This document shows, one piece after another, positions 1 to 5,663 of a stretch of 6,651 nt of DNA (the stretch's first letter is position 1; every line of letters begins with the position of its first letter). Source of the DNA: Alphaproteobacteria bacterium CG11_big_fil_rev_8_21_14_0_20_44_7 (lineage in GTDB: Bacteria > Pseudomonadota > Alphaproteobacteria > Rickettsiales > 21-14-0-20-44-7). The notes under the pieces were generated by a model. That model worked only from the letters and a program-made list of their open reading frames with translations, had not been told where the DNA came from and made no database searches. The position numbers were made by a program, and so were the translations under genes. The DNA is taken from contig PCXJ01000090.1 in NCBI GenBank assembly GCA_002787615.1, positions 1-6,651 on the forward strand, given 5' to 3'.

Positions 1-108
1 TTTGTGAGTGACTAATGCAGTTTTTGCGCCCGCGCGTGCTGAAGCCGTTGCCGCCTCACAGCCTGCATGTCCGCCACCGATGATGATTACATCGTAATTT
101 TTATTCAT
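1..108 (-). CDS. mnmG: tRNA uridine-5-carboxymethylaminomethyl modification enzyme MnmG, N-terminus only (cut by window edge)
   Basis: The minus strand from 108 reads MNKNYDVIIIGGGHAGCEAA and continues to the window edge without a stop (36 codons). The GGGHAGCEAA segment (residues 11-20) is the FAD-binding GxGxxGxE motif in the form typical of MnmG/GidA, the FAD-dependent partner of MnmE in making cmnm5U at the tRNA wobble position in the cytoplasm. The start ATG (106-108) fits the family's usual N-terminus; the ribosome binding site is weak (GAG three bases upstream). It follows the LOG-like gene on the same strand after a 123-bp spacer (109-231), in which I see no convincing promoter, terminator or small gene, only a 5-bp inverted repeat at 119-123/132-136. 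mnmG often sits beside mnmE in Proteobacteria, but here its upstream neighbour is different. Identity is secure despite the short length. Confidence 0.93.
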   Translation of the reverse strand, partial: MNKNYDVIIIGGGHAGCEAATASARAGAKTALVTHK

Positions 109-231
109 AAGCTCAAATGCCGCATGGCTTAGCGGCCTCAAAAACTATATCTTGGCCTTGCCTCCCTACGGTCGGATTCGTTCAATCTAACATTTCATAT
201 GCTAGGGGCGTGGTATATAGCAGAAAATTTC

Positions 232-774
232 CTAAATATCAATAGATTGTAGGAATTTTTCAATCTCAGCCAAGTTACGTGCGATTTTTACATTCTCGGG
301 AAGATGCGGGAATTTGTCATTCTCGCCCATAAAAACCACAAGTGGCTTGCGATAATGGGCGGCAAGTGCAATCTCGCTGAGTGTGCCATTGCTGCCGGGA
401 AGGGCAATAATCGCATCAGAGGAAAGTATGTTTATATGATTGCGTGAAAGCAAATCCGTACCTCGAGTACCGCTATAAGGCAGGTGGGTTTTTATCGCGA
501 TTTCAATATATTGGTTGGGATAGCCGGGCGGATTGGCATCGGGATGCTCAGGATGGCCGGGGAGGATGCCGATAATTTTGCCTTTGCGCTCCTTAACTTC
601 AAAAAATGCACGGGAAATTGATTCCATAACACCGCCACCGCCGCCATTTAGCAAATTCACATTTTTCTTCGCCAGAAATTCACCTAACGGGCGCGCAAGA
701 TGCTCATGCGGCATAGTGCCCGAACCCATAACGCCGATTACGGGAAGGCGGCTCAAATTTGCTTCTCCAGCCAT
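232..774 (-). CDS. LOG-like / TIGR00725-like SLOG-superfamily nucleotide-binding protein
   Basis: A 180-residue protein with a Rossmann-type fold signature. Residues 12-19 (VIGVMGSG) form the first strand and glycine loop, 44-50 a second glycine-rich loop (GGGGGVM), and 67-73 the KIIGILPG strand seen in the LOG/'lysine decarboxylase-like' superfamily. The superfamily signature PGGxGTxxE appears as PGSNGTLSE at 126-134, with Arg111 and Glu134 in the positions of the catalytic Arg and Glu of LOG phosphoribohydrolases, which release cytokinin bases or cleave nucleoside 5'-monophosphates. The second glycine of the signature is Ser128, so the exact activity is uncertain; it may be closer to the TIGR00725/cluster-4 branch of unknown function. 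The ATG at 774 has a good AAAGG ribosome site with short spacing and lies inside the end of holC (22-bp overlap), so it is translationally linked to that gene. A TTG at 756-754 is a weaker alternative start. Confidence 0.82.
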   Translation of the reverse strand: MAGEANLSRLPVIGVMGSGTMPHEHLARPLGEFLAKKNVNLLNGGGGGVMESISRAFFEVKERKGKIIGILPGHPEHPDANPPGYPNQYIEIAIKTHLPYSGTRGTDLLSRNHINILSSDAIIALPGSNGTLSEIALAAHYRKPLVVFMGENDKFPHLPENVKIARNLAEIEKFLQSIDI

Positions 775-1187
775 TTGCCTTTTTCATCCTGAAACCAATA
801 GCGCAAATTAGCGCCTTGCTCTTTGTATGATTTCCAGCGTGCGCGTGCGGCTGATAAATCTGCCTCGACATTGCCATCAAATATATCGAGGATTTTCTCA
901 AAACCATTCATATCGATAACTTCAGCATTTACCACGGCAATAACTGTCGCATTATTTTGATTATCATTTTTGGAGGTGATGAAAATTGGTTGTTTCTCAG
1001 GATTTTTTGTCCCATGCGGCAGAAATTTGCGCGGGTGGAATGTCCACAGAGTCTTATCAAAAGCATCAATATCCTGCTCTTTAGCCAGCACCATGCAACG
1101 ATGACCGCCCTCATAGGCTTTTTCCAGCAATATGGGAACTGCTTTCTCAATTGGGGTGGATGAGAGGTGATAAAATGATACTTCCAT
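753..1187 (-). CDS. holC: DNA polymerase III chi subunit
   Basis: A 144-residue cytoplasmic protein matching the chi subunit of the DNA polymerase III clamp-loader complex, which in E. coli joins psi and binds SSB on the lagging strand. Visible family hallmarks are FYHL (5-8), the helix ending AYEGGHR (24-30), LWTF (47-50), FLPHG (55-59), IFDG (102-105) and the C-terminal YWFQ...W (130-139). Length is normal. The ATG at 1187-1185 is preceded by a strong AGGAG (plus-strand 1195-1199) seven bases upstream; that Shine-Dalgarno belongs to the heptamer repeat tract in the spacer. The gene follows pepA on the same strand, the order also known in E. coli (pepA-holC-valS), and its 3' end overlaps the LOG-like gene. 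Co-transcription from pepA is likely (inference). Confidence 0.92.
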   Translation of the reverse strand: MEVSFYHLSSTPIEKAVPILLEKAYEGGHRCMVLAKEQDIDAFDKTLWTFHPRKFLPHGTKNPEKQPIFITSKNDNQNNATVIAVVNAEVIDMNGFEKILDIFDGNVEADLSAARARWKSYKEQGANLRYWFQDEKGKWLEKQI

Positions 1188-1191
1188 ATTT

Positions 1192-1240
1192 AAGCTCCTA
1201 GCTTCTGGCTACTAGCTATGGGCTAGCAGCTAATAGCTAT
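1192..1240. repeat. Degenerate 7-bp tandem repeat (seven units) between pepA and holC
   Basis: Read on the plus strand in steps of seven from 1192, all seven units carry GCT at positions 3-5 (TAGCTAT, TGGCTAC, CAGCTAA and variants; consensus NRGCTAN). The tract fills 49 of the 55 bases between the pepA stop and the holC start. It contains an imperfect hairpin, 1208-1216 paired with 1222-1230 around a 5-base loop; on the minus-strand transcript its single non-Watson-Crick pair is a G-U wobble. The unit nearest holC supplies the AGGAG ribosome binding site (1195-1199). No U-run follows the hairpin in the direction of transcription, so it is not an intrinsic terminator for pepA. Confidence 0.8.
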
Positions 1241-1242
1241 TT

Positions 1243-2715
1243 TTATTTTTCGTAGTCTTTCACCAACTCATTTAGCAGAGAAACGCCCCAACCGGTTGCG
1301 CCTTTGGGGGCTGTGTCCGAACCTTTTTTGCTCCATGCTGTTCCGGCAATATCCAGATGCACCCAAGGAGTTTTGTTTACAAAGCGTTGCAGGAATTGGG
1401 CTGCCGTGATTGAGCCAGCTTCGCGGTCTGTTCCGATATTTTGCATATCGGCGATTTCTGAGTTGATTTGTTTGTCATAAACCTCGCCAAGCGGCAAACG
1501 CCAAACTTCATCTCCGGTTTTTTTGCCGAGCTCAAAAAGTTTTTCCGAGAGCTTGTCATCATTGCTGAACAAACCTGCGCGGCTTGAGCCAAGCGCGACA
1601 AGGATTGCGCCTGTTAATGTGGCAAGGTCTATCACAAATTTCGGTTTGAATTTTGAGACTGTATAATGCAAAGCGTCAGCCAGAACTAATCTGCCTTCCG
1701 CATCCGTATTTAGCACTTCTATAGTTTGCCCACTCATAGATTTCACCACATCACCCGGGCGCTGTGCGGTTGATGATGGCATGTTTTCAACAAGTCCAAC
1801 AACGCCAATCACGTTCACTTTGGCTTTACGTTCGGCGAGCAATTTCATTAACCCGACAACAACAGCAGAGCCGCCCATATCGAATTTCATTTCTTCCATT
1901 CCGGCGCTTGGTTTGATGGATATGCCGCCCGTATCAAAGGTTACGCCTTTGCCGACAAATGAAACCGGCTTATCACCTTTTTTGCCGCCTTCCCATTTCA
2001 TCACAACTAATTGTGATTCAAATGCTGAGCCTTGGCCAACTCCAAGCAACGCATTCATACCCAGCTTTTTCATTGCAGCTTCGCCCAGCACTTCAATTTT
2101 CAATCCTGATTTGCTGAGTTTTTTAATTTCTGCTGCATAGGATTCAGGATTTAGCACATTGGAAGGTTCAGTAACCAGATTACGTGTGTATTCAATTGCG
2201 TTTGCAGCAATTTCATAATCTTTATATGCTTTTTTGGTTTTTGCTTCGTCTGAAACTTGCAGCGAAAGCTTGGTTAAGCATGGTTTTTCATCAGCCTCTT
2301 TCGTGGTGAAATATTTTCCGAAATCATAAGATTTTAATTTTGCGCCATAAGCGATGTTTGCAACTTCTTCGGGCTTAAAATCTTCAAGCAAGATTGTGGC
2401 AGATTTAATGCGCAAATGGTTTAATGAGGCGACTAATTTGCCGCCAATGGATTTTAAAGATTTTTCCGGATTTTCTTTGCATAAATCTACCCCGACTAAA
2501 ATAACCTGAGAAACCGGAAGATGCGGACATAAAACCGAAATGCATTCGCCGTTTTTATTTTTAAAATTGGAGGAATTCTTGATTGCATTTTTTATCGACC
2601 CGCCGGATTTACTATCAAGCTCCGCCGCTTTTTTGTCTAACTTGCCGCCTTTATGTACTGGAACAACCAGAACACCACTTTTAACTGCTGCGATTTTTTC
2701 AAATTTAATATCCAT
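1243..2715 (-). CDS. pepA: Leucyl aminopeptidase (cytosol aminopeptidase, M17 family)
   Basis: A 490-residue M17 metallo-aminopeptidase that removes N-terminal residues from peptides in the cytoplasm, normally as a hexamer with two metal ions per subunit. Residues 1 to about 160 are the variable N-terminal domain and the rest the catalytic domain. Metal-binding and catalytic residues are all present: Lys256 and Asp261 in GKGVTFDTGG, Lys268 as the catalytic lysine, Asp279 in KFDMGG, and Asp338, Glu340 and catalytic Arg342 in the diagnostic NTDAEGRL (336-343). Length is typical. The ATG at 2715-2713 follows a strong AAGGAG (2722-2727) with six bases of spacing. It is the first gene of the minus-strand run, diverges from anmK, and leads into holC. 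In E. coli PepA also binds DNA as a XerCD accessory and carAB regulator; nothing here shows whether that role is kept. Confidence 0.97.
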   Translation of the reverse strand: MDIKFEKIAAVKSGVLVVPVHKGGKLDKKAAELDSKSGGSIKNAIKNSSNFKNKNGECISVLCPHLPVSQVILVGVDLCKENPEKSLKSIGGKLVASLNHLRIKSATILLEDFKPEEVANIAYGAKLKSYDFGKYFTTKEADEKPCLTKLSLQVSDEAKTKKAYKDYEIAANAIEYTRNLVTEPSNVLNPESYAAEIKKLSKSGLKIEVLGEAAMKKLGMNALLGVGQGSAFESQLVVMKWEGGKKGDKPVSFVGKGVTFDTGGISIKPSAGMEEMKFDMGGSAVVVGLMKLLAERKAKVNVIGVVGLVENMPSSTAQRPGDVVKSMSGQTIEVLNTDAEGRLVLADALHYTVSKFKPKFVIDLATLTGAILVALGSSRAGLFSNDDKLSEKLFELGKKTGDEVWRLPLGEVYDKQINSEIADMQNIGTDREAGSITAAQFLQRFVNKTPWVHLDIAGTAWSKKGSDTAPKGATGWGVSLLNELVKDYEK

Positions 2716-2748
2716 TTTTCTCTCCTTATGTTTAATATGAGGTTAGAT

Positions 2749-2754
2749 ATTATA
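2749..2754 (-). promoter_or_regulatory. Candidate -10 element for pepA
   Basis: The minus strand reads a perfect TATAAT here, 33 bases upstream of the pepA start codon, inside an AT-rich stretch (2733-2776). No good -35 hexamer lies at the right distance: with a 17-base spacer it would be ATAATT at 2772-2777, immediately next to the left end of the palindromic element. This is suggestive only, because TATAAT arises easily in AT-rich sequence. Confidence 0.35.
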
Positions 2755-2777
2755 TATTTATAGGTAAAGAAAATTAT

Positions 2778-2913
2778 GTCATTCCCTGAATCACAGAGTG
2801 ATTCTAGGGGAATCTAGGGCTAAGAACTCACATGCTTATAGATTGCCCTAGAACTTCCCCTTCTAACTCCCCCTTGTAGGGGGGATGAAAGGGGGGTAAA
2901 TTCAGGCAATGAC
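2778..2913. repeat. 136-bp MITE-like palindromic element with 14-bp terminal inverted repeats
   Basis: The left end GTCATTCCCTGAAT (2778-2791) and right end ATTCAGGCAATGAC (2900-2913) are inverted repeats matching at 13 of 14 positions. Inside are three further hairpins: 2781-2786 + 2788-2794 with 2798-2804 + 2808-2813 (13 pairs, 3-base loop); TCTAGGGC at 2813-2820 with GCCCTAGA at 2845-2852; and a C-run/G-run stem at 2868-2873/2880-2885 followed by a second G-run at 2891-2896. There is no coding capacity. It fills most of the divergent pepA-anmK spacer. No clear target-site duplication is visible. Terminal inverted repeats plus internal palindromes suggest a small non-autonomous mobile element or a genomic palindromic repeat; copy number in the genome cannot be seen here. 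Confidence 0.72.
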
Positions 2914-2917
2914 GAAA

Positions 2918-2921
2918 AAGG
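2918..2921 (+). promoter_or_regulatory. Ribosome binding site that decides the anmK start
   Basis: AAGG (within AAGGTGG) lies five bases before the ATG at 2927. The upstream in-frame ATG at 2909 has only AGG at 2904-2906, two bases away, and lies inside the terminal inverted repeat of the palindromic element. The 2927 start also gives the usual short AnmK N-terminus before the GLMSGTSLDG motif. It is therefore preferred. Confidence 0.6.
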
Positions 2922-2926
2922 TGGAG

Positions 2927-4090
2927 ATGACAAGAGAGATTATAAAAGCAATAGGTTTGATGAGTGGAACGTCTTTGGATGGGATTGATGCTGCGATTAT
3001 TACCACAGATGGTGACAAAATTTTTGAATTTGGCGAGTTTATAACAGTTCCTTATGAGGAATCTTTGCGGGAAAGGTTGCGCGCGGCAGTGGATACAAAG
3101 GAAGTGCAGGATGATTCTCTGGAAAGGGATATGACGTATGCGCATGTGGCAGCGGTTAAAAAAGTTCTGGCTATGGACTCCATTAGCTATAATAGGCAGA
3201 GGAGCGAGTCAGAAGACGAGCCAGCCTTGAGCGTTGCGCAGCAACAGCCCATGCAAAAATCAGGAGATTTTTGTGGGGCAGATATAAAGATTATCGGTTT
3301 CCATGGGCAGACGATTATCCACAGACCAGATTTAGGGTGGAGTTTGCAAATCGGTGATGGGCAGCTTTTAGCAAATGAAACCGGAATTGAAGTCGCTAAT
3401 GATTTTAGAAACCCTGATATGAGAATGGGTGGACAAGGTGCGCCGCTTGTTCCGGTTTTTCATCGTGCGCTAACAGAAGAATTACCGCGCCCGATTGCGA
3501 TTGTGAATGTTGGCGGGGTGGCGAATGTAACATGGATTCGCGGTAATGGCGAGATGCTGGCCTTTGATACAGGGCCCGGAAATGCGATGATAAATGACAT
3601 TATGAAAAAATATTTCGATAAAGATTTTGATGATGGCGGAAAAATTGCAGCGAGCGGAATCGTGGATGAGGAAGTTTTATCGAGCTATGTTGATGATGAA
3701 TATTTCAAAATCAAACCACCAAAATCACTCGATAGAAACCATTTTTCGCTGGATAAGGTAGCGCATTTAAAACCCGAAGATGCGGTGGCGACATTAACGG
3801 CTTTTACCGCGATTAGCATTATGATGAGCAACTCATATTTTGATAATCCTGTTGATAAATTTTATATCACTGGCGGTGGGAGGCATAATAAGCGGTTGAT
3901 GGAAACGCTGGGGAATAAGGCAGAGCCGATTGAGGCAATTGGGCATAATGGTGATGCGTTTGAGGCGCAGGCATTCGCATATCTGGCAGTGCGTGCGAAA
4001 TATGGATTGCCAATTACATTTGCCAGCACGACGGGTTGCAAGGAGCTTGTTACTGAGAATCTCGCTAGTTTTTATCAGCCAAGCCTTTAA
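2927..4090 (+). CDS. anmK: Anhydro-N-acetylmuramic acid kinase
   Basis: AnmK phosphorylates and opens 1,6-anhydro-MurNAc released from peptidoglycan to give MurNAc-6-phosphate, a cytoplasmic wall-recycling step. From the 2927 start it is 387 residues. Motifs in order: MSGTSLDGID (12-21, ATP binding), HGQT (126-129), DFRNPDMRMGGQGAPLVP (159-176, with Asp164 at the position I recall for the catalytic base), NVGGVANVT (194-202), FDTGPGN (213-219), TGGGRHN (315-321) and GDAFEAQAFAYLA (342-354). Between the helix ending VKKVL and the strand DIKIIGFHGQT there is a linker of about 37 residues (82-118) where relatives usually have about 10. An in-frame ATG at 2909 would add six residues but lies in the repeat element. 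The gene diverges from pepA, and its TAA overlaps the stop of the convergent hydrolase. Its presence implies the cell makes and recycles peptidoglycan (inference). Confidence 0.95.
   Translation: MTREIIKAIGLMSGTSLDGIDAAIITTDGDKIFEFGEFITVPYEESLRERLRAAVDTKEVQDDSLERDMTYAHVAAVKKVLAMDSISYNRQRSESEDEPALSVAQQQPMQKSGDFCGADIKIIGFHGQTIIHRPDLGWSLQIGDGQLLANETGIEVANDFRNPDMRMGGQGAPLVPVFHRALTEELPRPIAIVNVGGVANVTWIRGNGEMLAFDTGPGNAMINDIMKKYFDKDFDDGGKIAASGIVDEEVLSSYVDDEYFKIKPPKSLDRNHFSLDKVAHLKPEDAVATLTAFTAISIMMSNSYFDNPVDKFYITGGGRHNKRLMETLGNKAEPIEAIGHNGDAFEAQAFAYLAVRAKYGLPITFASTTGCKELVTENLASFYQPSL
3170..3280 (+). repeat. In-frame insertion within anmK, with inverted repeats
   Basis: This stretch encodes AnmK residues 82-118 (counted from the 2927 start), a hydrophilic low-complexity linker rich in Ser, Glu and Gln (SESEDE, then QQQ). 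Compared with my memory of the family it is about 27 residues (about 80 bp) too long. The DNA contains several inverted repeats: CTGGCT 3167-3172 with AGCCAG 3219-3224, enclosing GACTC 3176-3180 with GAGTC 3206-3210; GTTGC/GCAAC at 3233-3237/3241-3245; and a perfect 7-bp stem AAAAATC/GATTTTT at 3255-3261/3266-3272 with a 4-base loop. This resembles palindromic elements that insert in frame into genes, as the Rickettsia palindromic elements do, but I do not recognise the sequence. Exact boundaries are uncertain. Confidence 0.5.
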
Positions 4091-4821
4091 GCAACAACTG
4101 ATTCATCGTCCATTTCCTCAGCGGCAATTGCAGCTTTAGAGCGGCGCTTGCGGTCAGGTTTTGTCGGACGTTTATAAACCGCATTTGCAAGGCGATCCTT
4201 AACATAGGAATCAACTTCTTCCATCAACTCATCAAGCTTTGTGCGGTAATAATGGTCAGCACCGCCGATGAGTTTATAATCAATGTCAACACCGCGTTGC
4301 TTATTTAGCTTTTCTGCCAGACGGGCAACAACTTCTTCCGGAACAACGCTGTCTAAATCACCTTGTGTGACAAGACCGGAAGCCGGACAAGGGCTTAGGA
4401 ATGAGAAATCATACATATTCGCAGGTGGTGAAACGCAAACAAATCCTTCAATCTCAGGTCTTCTCATCATTAATTGCAGGGAAATCCATGCGCCGAAAGA
4501 AAAACCGACAATCCAGCAACCGCGCGCATCAGGGTTTTGCAATTGAATCCAATCGAGAGCAGATGCGGCATCGGCAAGTTCGCCGATTCCATTGTCATAT
4601 TTACCTTGGCTGCGCCCAACGCCACGGAAGTTCATGCGTAAAACCGAAAAGCCGTTACTGGCAAAATTATGGTGAAGATTATAGACCACTTTATTATTCA
4701 TTGTGCCGCCATAAAGCGGATGCGGGTGCAAAACTAGTGCTATCGGTGCAGTTGGGTCAGCTGATTGATTGTATCTTCCTTCGAGCCTACCTTCGGGTCC
4801 ATTGAAAAAAATCTCTGCCAT
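4087..4821 (-). CDS. Alpha/beta hydrolase, COG2945-like
   Basis: A 244-residue serine hydrolase of the alpha/beta fold. The oxyanion-region motif LHPHPLYGGTMNNKVV (31-46) is typical of the COG2945 group; NFRGVGRSQG (64-73) follows. The catalytic triad can be placed as Ser108 in GFSFGA, Asp157 in QGDLDSVVP and His190 in GADHYY. The substrate is unknown for this family. No signal peptide or membrane segment is visible, so it is probably cytoplasmic. After the fold ends at about residue 212 there is a tail with a basic stretch (KRPTKPDRKRRSK, 217-229) and then an acidic one (EEMDDE, 235-240), longer than I expect for the group. The ATG at 4821-4819 has AGGA (4828-4831) six bases upstream. It diverges from cysE and is convergent with anmK, sharing a TTAA at the stops. 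From memory, relatives often neighbour iscR/suf genes in Alphaproteobacteria. Confidence 0.88.
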   Translation of the reverse strand: MAEIFFNGPEGRLEGRYNQSADPTAPIALVLHPHPLYGGTMNNKVVYNLHHNFASNGFSVLRMNFRGVGRSQGKYDNGIGELADAASALDWIQLQNPDARGCWIVGFSFGAWISLQLMMRRPEIEGFVCVSPPANMYDFSFLSPCPASGLVTQGDLDSVVPEEVVARLAEKLNKQRGVDIDYKLIGGADHYYRTKLDELMEEVDSYVKDRLANAVYKRPTKPDRKRRSKAAIAAEEMDDESVVA

Positions 4822-4909
4822 TGCACTTCCTGTTTTGCTTATATCTTATTTAGTAGCATAAATACCGAACGCAAGTTAACGTGTGGTAACAGGAATTGCA
4901 AGGTTTTTT

Positions 4910-4939
4910 GCTAGATATTGACTGTAAGGCTAGTATATT
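4910..4939 (+). promoter_or_regulatory. Candidate promoter/operator region of the cysE-iscR-nifS operon
   Basis: The 128-bp spacer between the divergent hydrolase and cysE must hold the operon promoter. Just before cysE lies an approximate direct repeat, GCTAGATATT at 4910-4919 and GCTAGTATATT at 4929-4939, offset by 19 bases (about two helical turns). It encloses TTGACT (4918-4923), reminiscent of a -35 box or of the GACT half of E. coli IscR sites. A -35/-10 pair TTGCTA (4908-4913) and TAGTAT (4931-4936) with a 17-base spacer is possible, but it would give a very short leader. I cannot align the region cleanly to a known IscR consensus, so an Fe-S-responsive operator here is only a suggestion. 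Confidence 0.25.
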
Positions 4940-4952
4940 ATAGGTTTGCGTG

Positions 4953-5663
4953 ATGTTTGAGAGATTGAAAAGTGAGATAAAAAGTTTTCAGGAACGCGAT
5001 CCGGCAGCAAAATCGGCGCTGGATGTGATATTTTCCTATCCGGGATTTCATGCTTTATTGTTTTATCGCTTAGGCAATTGGTTATGGCGCAAGGGGTTTC
5101 ATTTTCTGGCGCGCTGGGTTTCGCAAATCTCCAGATTTCTTAGCGGTATTGAGATTCACCCCGGTGCGAATATCGGAAATAATTTATTTATCGACCATGG
5201 TATGGGCGTGGTTATCGGTGAAACTGCGACTATTGGTGATAATGTCACTATATATCACGGAGTTACATTGGGCGGGGTTTCTGCAAAGCCGGGAATTCGC
5301 CATCCACAGATAGGTGATAATGTGATTATCGGCAGTGGCGCGGCATTGCTCGGCCCGATTAATGTTGGACACGGGGCGCGTATTGGCTCAAATGCGGTTG
5401 TTGTAAAAGATGTGCCTGCCGGTGCAACGATGGTTGGCGTTCCGGCGCGCAATGTTTCCAAAGATTGCGCGAAACATAAAGATGATGAATTCACTGCTTA
5501 TGGTGTGGCGTCAGATGAATTGCCCGATATAGTGATGAGGAATTTTGAGAAAATGGAAAAACGCCTGAAGCAATTGGAAGAAGAATTGGCGCAAACGGCA
5601 ACTGGCTGGGATACTAAAAAAACCTCTGCAAAACGGAAAGTGAAGAATGCAGCTAACAACTAA
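4953..5663 (+). CDS. cysE: Serine O-acetyltransferase (short CysE/NifP-EpsC type)
   Basis: CysE transfers acetyl from acetyl-CoA to L-serine, giving O-acetylserine, the precursor onto which sulfide is added to make cysteine. The 236-residue protein has a short helical N-terminal domain (1 to about 60) and a left-handed hexapeptide-repeat domain (about 65-168). Active-site segments are GIEIHPGANIG (65-75) and FIDHGMGVVIGETA (79-92, His82 as the catalytic His), then HGVTLGG (102-108), IRHP (115-118) and VGVPAR (161-166). The EIHP form, rather than DIHP as in E. coli, is usual for the short Bacillus/NifP type. After about residue 190 comes a charged helix, probably a coiled coil, and a Lys-rich end finishing NAANN, without the terminal Ile that E. 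coli CysE inserts into CysK. Either ATG 4953 or GTG 4950 can start; AGG at 4942-4944 serves both, and ATG is preferred. The 3' end overlaps iscR by 17 bp. Confidence 0.95.
   Translation: MFERLKSEIKSFQERDPAAKSALDVIFSYPGFHALLFYRLGNWLWRKGFHFLARWVSQISRFLSGIEIHPGANIGNNLFIDHGMGVVIGETATIGDNVTIYHGVTLGGVSAKPGIRHPQIGDNVIIGSGAALLGPINVGHGARIGSNAVVVKDVPAGATMVGVPARNVSKDCAKHKDDEFTAYGVASDELPDIVMRNFEKMEKRLKQLEEELAQTATGWDTKKTSAKRKVKNAANN

Noticed and set aside
109..231. Possible tRNA remnant or terminator between the LOG-like gene and mnmG
   Set aside because: A TTCAATC-like stretch and a 5-bp inverted repeat (119-136) are present, but no cloverleaf can be formed and no U-run follows the stem in the direction of transcription.
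1208..1250. Hairpin followed by a T-rich run on the plus strand, like an intrinsic terminator
   Set aside because: No plus-strand gene leads into it, and on the minus strand, where pepA and holC are transcribed, no U-run follows the stem. The hairpin is a by-product of the heptamer repeat.
1781..2140. A 119-codon plus-strand frame inside pepA
   Set aside because: It is antisense to a well-supported M17 catalytic domain, low in complexity, and has no recognisable motif.
2828..3145. A 105-codon minus-strand open frame across the anmK start
   Set aside because: It runs through the palindromic element and antisense to anmK, shows no family resemblance, and is Cys/His/Pro-rich in the way shadow frames of repeats usually are.
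4401..4805. A 134-codon plus-strand frame opposite the alpha/beta hydrolase
   Set aside because: It is antisense to a gene with a full catalytic triad and good ribosome site; no motif or ribosome site of its own.
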